Source: Paenibacillus lemnae (lineage in GTDB: Bacteria; Bacillota; Bacilli; Paenibacillales; Paenibacillaceae). From it: a stretch of DNA of 64,000 bases. Position numbers and translations under genes: made by a program. Of this stretch, positions 58,407-64,000 are shown one piece after another. The notes beneath the pieces were generated by a model. It saw only the letters and a program-made list of their open reading frames with translations, was not told the origin of the DNA and searched no databases. The DNA lies in assembly GCF_012933385.1 (NCBI RefSeq), contig NZ_JABBPN010000016.1, forward strand, positions 37,820-101,819. Direction: 5' to 3'. How positions within the stretch are numbered: position 1 is the first letter of the stretch; each line of letters opens with the position of its first letter.

Positions 58407-59423
58407 ATGGAGACCCCGCTCATGCATGAGTACCGGGCAGATGTAATCGAGTGTATTCACAGCGGACATATCGTTATCGTAAATGATCAGGGGCTGGTGA
58501 AAGCCTGGGCAGGAGACCCGAAACATATCGCATTTACTCGTTCATCCGCGAAGCCGATTCAAGCCATTCCTGCAGTACGTGGCGGGATCATGGAACACTA
58601 CAGTCTTACGGAAAAAGAATTGGCGGTGATGGTATCCTCGCACCGGGGAGAGCCGGAGCATCAGTCCGTTCTGAAAGCATTAATGCAAAAAACAGGTATT
58701 CACGAAAGCAGCCTGGTCTGCGGGAAAAGCTATCCCCTGGATGAGAACAGCCGAGAGGACTTGCTGCGCCATGGAGGGGAAAAGCGCAAGATACATCATA
58801 ATTGTGCCGGCAAGCATTTGGGAATGCTTGCTTACAGCAAAATGAGGGGTATTCCTCTGGAAGGGTATGATTCTTTAGGTCATCCTGTTCAGCAGGAAGT
58901 GCTGGCAGTCATGTCTGGTTTGAGCGGCATGCCTCGAGAAAACTTGATCACAGGCATTGATGGATGCGGGCTGCCAGTGTTTGCACTGCCCCTTCACTTA
59001 TTAGCTGCTGTATATATGAAACTGGCATGTCCGGATTTGATCCGGGATGAATCAATACGGGACGCGGTACGGAAGATCACAGGAGCGATGAATCGGCATC
59101 CTCATTTGGTCGGTGGTAAAGGCCGGGTGGACACCTTGCTTTTGCAGGATGAGAATATCGTGGCAAAGGGAGGATTTAAAGGGATTTTTGGTTTGGCGCT
59201 CAAGAAAGAACGGCTCGGTATTGTATTCAAAGTACTGGATGGATCAGAGGAAGAGTGGGCATATATTACTGCATCTATTCTTGAGCAGATCGGGTACAGC
59301 AATAAAAGACTCATAGAGTCATTAAGAGAAGCATATTCCAGTGACTTGTATAATGACAGCGGTCAGAAGGTAGGCAGTGTGAAGACCGTCTTTACATTAG
59401 ATAAGACAACGACAACGGTATGA
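58407..59423 (+). CDS. L-asparaginase, Rhizobium etli type II-like
   Basis: A 338-residue enzyme that hydrolyses L-asparagine to aspartate and ammonia. It matches the family of the R. etli asparaginase rather than classical bacterial AnsA/AnsB: FTRSSAKPIQAIP (about 50-60), SSHRGEPEH, KIHHNCAGKHLGML and GIDGCGLPVFALPL are recognisable family segments. ATG 58407 follows AAAGGAGAG; the frame upstream to 58353 has no ribosome site. It is monocistronic with a terminator. No signal peptide is present, so it is cytoplasmic. Confidence 0.88.
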   Translation: METPLMHEYRADVIECIHSGHIVIVNDQGLVKAWAGDPKHIAFTRSSAKPIQAIPAVRGGIMEHYSLTEKELAVMVSSHRGEPEHQSVLKALMQKTGIHESSLVCGKSYPLDENSREDLLRHGGEKRKIHHNCAGKHLGMLAYSKMRGIPLEGYDSLGHPVQQEVLAVMSGLSGMPRENLITGIDGCGLPVFALPLHLLAAVYMKLACPDLIRDESIRDAVRKITGAMNRHPHLVGGKGRVDTLLLQDENIVAKGGFKGIFGLALKKERLGIVFKVLDGSEEEWAYITASILEQIGYSNKRLIESLREAYSSDLYNDSGQKVGSVKTVFTLDKTTTTV

Positions 59424-59441
59424 ATGAAATCCTAACACTGC

Positions 59442-59491
59442 AAAAAAAAGCCTCAACGCTTTCCTCAATAGGTCAGCATGAGGCTTTTTTT
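59442..59491. terminator. Rho-independent terminator after the asparaginase gene
   Basis: AAAAAAAGCCTCA pairs with TGAGGCTTTTTTT across a 23-base loop. It can also serve the convergent DUF1128 gene. Confidence 0.85.
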
Positions 59492-59509
59492 GGTTATGCA
59501 GCAAACATC

Positions 59510-59737
59510 TTATGCACGGTTTCGCAGGCGGCCCAGCTCGGACACTATGGCTTCTACTTCTGAAATGCTCATATTGTTCTTATTCATTACGATTTCATAG
59601 ATATCCTGAATATCCTCATAGTTATCTTCCGAAAAAGCGGACGCCTGCATGGCAGCGCCAGAGGCCATACGGAGCTTCAGCTTGATCTGCTCGATCATAT
59701 AGTCCAGGTTTTCCCTGTTCTTTTGGGTTAAATCCAT
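59510..59737 (-). CDS. DUF1128-family protein (YfkK-like)
   Basis: A 75-residue helical protein of family DUF1128: it starts MDLTQKNRENLDYMIEQIKLKL and ends EVEAIVSELGRLR, with the conserved YEDIQDIYEIVMNKN segment between. The family is small and confined to Bacillales; function is unknown. AAAGGAG lies about 13 bases before the ATG. A TACAAT box lies 45 bases upstream on the minus strand. Confidence 0.88.
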   Translation of the reverse strand: MDLTQKNRENLDYMIEQIKLKLRMASGAAMQASAFSEDNYEDIQDIYEIVMNKNNMSISEVEAIVSELGRLRNRA

Positions 59738-59914
59738 GAATGGTCATACTCCTTTCCCATCAAGCGTTCATCGTTTCTGTATTGTACCATGAGCAGTGTG
59801 GCCTGGGGAAATCTTTTTGCGGGGGCAGCCTGTAATAGGTTAAAATTATAAGAAAAACGGAACTGAGTGCAAACCTGCTCTTTTCTGTCGAGAATGATGA
59901 TAAGGGGGGAGGTT

Positions 59915-60457
59915 ATGAGTGAAGGGACAGGCTCTGAGATACCAGGTTCCGCTTCCATCAAGAAAAAGCTGTCTTTTGAGCAGCTGCAGCTTTTTTTCAG
60001 CCACATCTCCGAACAGTATACATTAGATGAAATTACTTTTGTCTGCATAGGGACGGACCGTTCAACAGGAGATGCTTTGGGGCCTCTTACCGGCAGCAAA
60101 TTACTGGAGTATGGGTTTTCCCGAGTCATCGGAACATTGCCGGATCCTTGTGATGCCATTAGTCTGGCACATAAGCTCGGGCATATACCGCCGCATCATG
60201 TCATTATTGCCATAGATGCCTGCTTGGGGCAGCCTTCTTCTGTAGGCTCTTTTTTTGCAGCAAAAGGCCCGCTCAGCCCTGCCAAGTCTGTCGGCAGTCC
60301 GCTGCCTGAAGTAGGCCACTACAGCATCGCTGCTGTTGTTAATGTACACGGACCCAAGCCCTACTGGACACTGCAGATGACATCCCTGAACTTTGTGATG
60401 ATCATGGCTTCCCAGATTGCGGATGCAGCGGCATCGGCCTTTGGCCTTACTCCCTAA
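59915..60457 (+). CDS. yyaC: Sporulation protein YyaC
   Basis: A 180-residue protein of the YyaC family, a GPR-protease-like fold found in endospore formers. TFVCIGTDRSTGDALGPLTG (about 55-75), ALDPxCxG-like IIAIDACLGQPSSVG (about 95-110) and VGHYSIAAVVNVHG are the conserved parts. B. subtilis YyaC is sporulation-associated, and its presence supports a sporeformer. ATG 59915 is close behind a very strong AAGGGGGGAGG; the frame to 59867 has no better start. Confidence 0.9.
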   Translation: MSEGTGSEIPGSASIKKKLSFEQLQLFFSHISEQYTLDEITFVCIGTDRSTGDALGPLTGSKLLEYGFSRVIGTLPDPCDAISLAHKLGHIPPHHVIIAIDACLGQPSSVGSFFAAKGPLSPAKSVGSPLPEVGHYSIAAVVNVHGPKPYWTLQMTSLNFVMIMASQIADAAASAFGLTP

Positions 60458-60564
60458 GACATGCGTTTCAGGAGGGGGCATTTATGTTTTAATACTAGTT
60501 ATTATCTTCATATATTACATAAGTGTCTGCAATGCAGACCTGATAAGGAAAGAAGGGTATAAAT

Positions 60565-61356
60565 ATGGAAAAAGTACACTGCAACGGCAAAACAATTTGT
60601 TATCTGGAGCATGGGCAGGGAGAGCCGGTTATTCTGCTACATGGGTACTGCGGAAGCTCTTCTTATTGGGAACCTGCACTGCCTCATTTAAGCGGCTTTA
60701 GAATCATCGCACCAGACCTTCGAGGTCATGGTAAAAGTGATGCACCTATGGGGCCCTACACCATCGAACAGATGGCGGATGATGTCCTGATGCTCATGGA
60801 CGAGCTGAATATACCGAAGGCTGTACTGCTGGGTCACTCGCTTGGCGGCTACATTACGCTGTCCTTCGCCCAGCGTCACAGCTCCCGCCTGAATGGATTC
60901 GGACTTATTCATTCTACGGGTTATGCCGATTCAGATGAAGCCAAGGAAAAGCGCCTGAAGGCAGTAAGCACAATCCAGAATGTCGGAATCACAGAATTTG
61001 TGGACAGCCTCGTCCCTGGTTTGTTCGCACCGGATACTGAAAGCAAAAAGCCGGAATGCATCCTGAAAGCGAAAGAAATCGGGTATCAGACACCGCCTCA
61101 GGGTGCAGTAGGGGCGGCACTGGCGATGAGGGAACGCACAGATCGCCGTGATGTACTTTCTTCAACCACCCTGCCCGTGCTGCTGGTAGCTGGTGAGCAG
61201 GATGCAGTGATTCCGCAGGATCGTGTCTTTACCACGGATCACTCAAATGTTATGACTTCGGTTATTTCTGGTGCAGGCCATATGAGCATGATGGAAGAGC
61301 CGGAGCAATTGGGAAGTGTAATACAGTCTTATTTGAAGTCTGTATATTCTTCCTGA
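60565..61356 (+). CDS. Alpha/beta hydrolase
   Basis: A 263-residue hydrolase of the alpha/beta fold. The nucleophile elbow is GHSLGG with Ser92; Asp213 (AGEQDAVIP) and His239 (GAGHMSM) complete the triad, and the oxyanion HGYCGSS is at 26-32. The cap (140-185) is small. Esterase, lactonase or haloperoxidase activity cannot be told apart. The ATG follows AAGAAGGG. It is followed by a hairpin and a methyltransferase gene on the same strand, but no functional link is evident. Confidence 0.9.
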   Translation: MEKVHCNGKTICYLEHGQGEPVILLHGYCGSSSYWEPALPHLSGFRIIAPDLRGHGKSDAPMGPYTIEQMADDVLMLMDELNIPKAVLLGHSLGGYITLSFAQRHSSRLNGFGLIHSTGYADSDEAKEKRLKAVSTIQNVGITEFVDSLVPGLFAPDTESKKPECILKAKEIGYQTPPQGAVGAALAMRERTDRRDVLSSTTLPVLLVAGEQDAVIPQDRVFTTDHSNVMTSVISGAGHMSMMEEPEQLGSVIQSYLKSVYSS

Positions 61357-61394
61357 TCTGCTCTGAGGTGAATTATTCATATGCATCAAAAAGT

Positions 61395-61429
61395 AAAGGC
61401 TGTCCCGATGAATCATTGGGGCGGCCTTT
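61395..61429 (+). terminator. Terminator-like hairpin after the hydrolase gene
   Basis: AAAGGCTGTCCC pairs with GGGGCGGCCTTT using two wobble pairs; only a short T-run follows, so termination is uncertain. Confidence 0.5.
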
Positions 61430-61553
61430 GCTGTGATTACAGAGCGGACCTTGGGTCCATGGAATCTTTGGAGGATTGACCGGGGATGGTATGATAAGGG
61501 ATGTGGTTCAAGCAAGGGCCTGAACAAATATATCATGAAAGTGGGAAGTACCT

Positions 61554-62726
61554 TTGGAAGCACTTCGTAAATTGATTCAGCAGATGATGGAGGATGCCTC
61601 CCTCATTACGGCTTCACTCAGCCAGCTTCGCAAGCGAGAAGGGGCAGCCTATACCAAAGTAACGATAAAACCCGTGGAACTGAAAGAACAGCTGCATTAT
61701 CAGTTCGCGTATTATACCGGTACGAAAGTCACCCACCAGAATGTGCTGCCATCAGAAGCGGCGGAAGTGCTCACAGCACTGATGGAAGAGACATTCAGGC
61801 AGGCGCTTTTTTGTACCCCCGAAGCAGATTATCAGGTGTTGATATCGAAGAAATATAAGGTGTCGATATTGACCAAGTCCCCAACCAAATCCGCAGATGA
61901 CCTGATGCTCGCCCATAATCGTAAAAAAGCTTACATTCTGGAGGAAGGCACACCGGTTCCTTTTCTGATTGAGCTTGGCATCATGAATGAAGAAGGCAAG
62001 GTGCTGGCCCGCAAGTATGATAAATTCAAGCAGATCAACCGGTTCCTGGAGATGGTGGAGGATGTGCTTCCTCATTTGCCTCAGGATCGTGCCTTGACGA
62101 TCGTAGATTTCGGGTGCGGAAAGTCATATCTAACTTTTGCCTTGTATCACTATTTGGCGATAAAATCTCGAAGAACGCTGAATATCGTCGGATTGGATCT
62201 GAAGGCGGATGTGATCGAACACTGCAGTATGCTGGCGAAAAATCTGAATTATTCAAAACTGAAGTTTCTTGTCGGTGACATCGCGGATTATGACGAACTG
62301 GATCAGGTCGATATGGTGGTCACCCTCCATGCATGTGATACTGCAACCGATGCAGCATTGGAGAAAGCTGTCCGCTGGGATGCCTCTGTGATTTTGTCCG
62401 TACCTTGCTGTCAGCATGAACTGTTCACCCAGGTAAACAATGACGTCATGGAGCCGATGCTGTCTCACGGCATTTTGAAGGAACGCTTTTCGGCCCTGGC
62501 TACAGATGGCATCCGGGCCAAGCTGCTGGATGTGATGGGATACCGTACCCAGCTGCTGGAGTTTATCGATATGGAGCACACACCCAAAAATATTCTCATA
62601 CGTGCGGTCAAAGGCAGCGCCGGTGACCGGGAGCAGCTGTGGCGCGAGTATACGGTTTTTCGGGATTTTCTCAGTGCTTCACCTTATCTGGAAAAAGCAT
62701 GCGGAGATCTGCTCCCGTCCGAGTAA
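61554..62726 (+). CDS. Class I SAM-dependent methyltransferase
   Basis: A 390-residue protein. The first 165 residues are a charged helical domain with unknown fold. SAM motif I is LTIVDFGCGKSYLTFALYHYL (about 183-200), motif II NIVGLDLKADVIEHC, and motif III LVGDIADYDEL. A later VVTLHACDTATD and SVPCCQHEL segment occurs in the METTL25/RRNAD1-like group of methyltransferases, whose targets in bacteria are not settled. The start is TTG 61554 behind GGGAAG. It ends at a terminator. Confidence 0.82.
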   Translation: MEALRKLIQQMMEDASLITASLSQLRKREGAAYTKVTIKPVELKEQLHYQFAYYTGTKVTHQNVLPSEAAEVLTALMEETFRQALFCTPEADYQVLISKKYKVSILTKSPTKSADDLMLAHNRKKAYILEEGTPVPFLIELGIMNEEGKVLARKYDKFKQINRFLEMVEDVLPHLPQDRALTIVDFGCGKSYLTFALYHYLAIKSRRTLNIVGLDLKADVIEHCSMLAKNLNYSKLKFLVGDIADYDELDQVDMVVTLHACDTATDAALEKAVRWDASVILSVPCCQHELFTQVNNDVMEPMLSHGILKERFSALATDGIRAKLLDVMGYRTQLLEFIDMEHTPKNILIRAVKGSAGDREQLWREYTVFRDFLSASPYLEKACGDLLPSE

Positions 62727-62774
62727 CTTTCTATTCTGAAGCAGCTGCCACTCGGATGTTCAGGTGAGTGCCTC

Positions 62775-62804
62775 AATAAGCTCGGTTTCCGGGCTTATTT
62801 TTTT
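62775..62804 (+). terminator. Rho-independent terminator after the methyltransferase gene
   Basis: AATAAGCTCGG pairs with CCGGGCTTATT (one wobble) around TTT, followed by seven T. Confidence 0.88.
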
Positions 62805-62833
62805 AATTTACACCTATGATCGGGCTTACTCCG

Positions 62834-62895
62834 CCACATACATGCGGTGCAAACCTCGCCCGCACGCGGGAATGTATGTGGTTTTTCATATACAT
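62834..62895. repeat. CTCGCCCG hairpin repeat, copy 2, with extra inverted arm
   Basis: 62855-62895 matches the element at 29439-29479 at 36 of 41 positions. In addition CCACATACAT (62834-62843) is the exact complement of ATGTATGTGG (62872-62881), so this copy can fold in two alternative ways. The remaining 62896-63047 sequence shows no gene; it leads to the ribosome site of the next gene. Confidence 0.62.
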
Positions 62896-63047
62896 GTGTT
62901 GCCACCCCGCCTGTTCGCGTGACAAATGGGCAAATATGTGATTATAAAGGAAGGGGTTCGCCCAGACTGAAGAAGAGAGCGTGACGTTTAAAGCGGTTGT
63001 GCTGCAGGGTGAAGTGTCGATTATGTTGATATAAGGAGTACAATAGA

Positions 63048-64000
63048 TGGCCGTACGAGGCGTGCTGTTTGGTATGCTGCTGCTGTTAATGGGAATGAGC
63101 TGTACACAGACTGGCTTGTTTTTTGATAGCGATCTTTATGCCATCTCCGCCGTGTGGGGAGGGGGCTGCTTGTTAATATTGGCAGTCTGTATTCGCGATA
63201 GCAGACGCATGGAGATGATACGAAATCATTTATGCTGGTCCGGCTCCTATCCTTTGATGGGATTAAGCATTCTGATGATCGGCATCTATAGTGTGCATGC
63301 TTGTACAGGTCCGGTGTCCATGGAAGGGACGCTCCAGGAATGGATCTCCTGGAGCCTTTACGGCTCGGCCGGTCTGGCCGCCTGGCTGCTGGGCGGTGAA
63401 GCGCGGGGACGGCAGCTGGTTATGTGCCTTTGGCATGCAGCCGGTGTGCTGCTCTGCGGCAGTGCGCTGCTGGCCGTATATGGTTTGTTGGATCTGCCGC
63501 ATGTTGTCATGCGCGTCGCAGATCCTGCTGTCAGCGCGTCAGGCGCGAGGCTGGGCGGGCTGCTGCAGTACCCGAACACGTTCGGGGCTGTCATGGCCGC
63601 TTTCCTGCTCGAGCGCCTGTTCGCGCTGCCCGCTGCGCTCCGCAGGCGCGCAGGGCGCCTTCGCGCTGCGGCTGCGCTGCTGCCGCTCGCGCCCTACACC
63701 GCCGCGCTCCTCCTGACGGAGTCGCGCGGCGCCTGGCTTGCGGCCGCACTGGCGTGTGCGGCCGGCCTTGCCGCGGAGCGGCGCTGTGCAGCGCTGCTCC
63801 TGGCGGCCTGTGCCGCGCCTGTGGCGAGCGCGGCACTGCTGTACGGCCAGCTGACGGAAGTCCAGCTGGCTCCGGCAGTGCTGCCCGGCCTGCTGTGGCT
63901 GGCCGGGCTGTGGGCCGGCGGGGTCATCGCCGGCCAGTGGATGGCCCGGGCCGCAGGCAGCGGCCTGGGCCTGGCGGCAGCGGGCCGCGCGCGCATGCGC
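63048..64000 (+). CDS. Polytopic membrane protein, O-antigen-ligase-like, 3' end outside the window
   Basis: An ATG-started frame with AAGGAG upstream runs to the window end without a stop (317 codons visible). It is very hydrophobic with about eight to nine helices. ASGARLGGLLQYPNTFGAVMAAF (around 165-185) and LLTESRGAWLAA (around 225) are the motifs typical of O-antigen ligase/polymerase (Wzy/WaaL) proteins. It would act in assembly of a surface polysaccharide. From about 63520 on, GC content is near 75 percent in sampled lines, against about 48 percent at the gene start, with Ala/Leu/Arg-rich codons. Confidence 0.75.

Overview
The window looks like chromosome of an endospore-forming, low-to-mid GC Firmicute, most likely Paenibacillus. 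Supporting signs are strong AGGAGG-type ribosome sites, many T-tailed terminators, Bacillus-type homologues (YqkF, YdbD, YkpA, CvfC/YpgR, YyaC, DUF1128, DUF5665), a sigma-B partner-switching module, an S-layer-anchored YcdB-type protein and a xylose cluster with XylR and CcpA sites. The genus is inferred; no rRNA or tRNA is present to confirm it. I see no prophage or CRISPR. One decayed IS3-family element and several dispersed hairpin repeats are present.

Layout. 1-4.1 kb: unknown proteins, a TauE/SafE exporter, an aldo/keto reductase and a manganese catalase with a sigma-B-type promoter. 4.5-4.6 kb: first copy of a hairpin repeat. 4.7-10.1 kb: one tightly packed operon of two ABC ATPases, an ABC permease with a large M1-like extracytoplasmic domain, an ECF sigma factor and a membrane protein. 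10.1-16.2 kb: SDR enzyme, AraC regulator diverging from a Gfo/Idh/MocA dehydrogenase, homocysteine synthase, and a decayed PPDK-like protein. 16.4-20.2 kb: a P1B-4 metal ATPase behind Fur-like sites, the second hairpin-repeat copy, thioredoxin reductase and a glutaredoxin. 20.6-24.9 kb: xylR, xylA, xylB. 25.1-28.8 kb: S-layer YcdB-type protein and a secreted transglutaminase. 28.8-29.4 kb: IS remnant. 29.6-31.5 kb: lysP under a lysine riboswitch. 31.5-35.5 kb: CvfC-type protein and a cytochrome bd operon with a 33-residue CydS-like subunit and an unknown 36-residue protein. 36.6-39.7 kb: an AT-rich AraC/GH127 pair. 39.9-43.1 kb: ABC-F protein, CDF transporter and a tandem terminator array.

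43.1-46.4 kb holds small envelope and stress proteins. 46.6-55.8 kb is the regulatory centre: a receiver-PP2C phosphatase (RsbY-like), a very large three-receiver hybrid kinase (RsbK-like), a CheR-type methyltransferase (RsbM-like), a second hybrid kinase, then rsbV-rsbW-sigB behind a sigma-B-type promoter. The arrangement resembles the Bacillus cereus RsbK-RsbM-RsbY pathway. Kinase output would switch the phosphatase, which dephosphorylates RsbV so that RsbW releases sigma-B. Sigma-B-type promoters also precede the manganese catalase and a DUF948 protein, so likely targets lie in the same window. 55.9-59.4 kb holds a CorA-type transporter, DUF5665, YtxH and GlsB membrane proteins and an asparaginase. 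59.5-62.7 kb holds DUF1128, YyaC, an alpha/beta hydrolase and a methyltransferase. The window ends in a polytopic O-antigen-ligase-like gene whose GC content rises sharply and which runs off the end.
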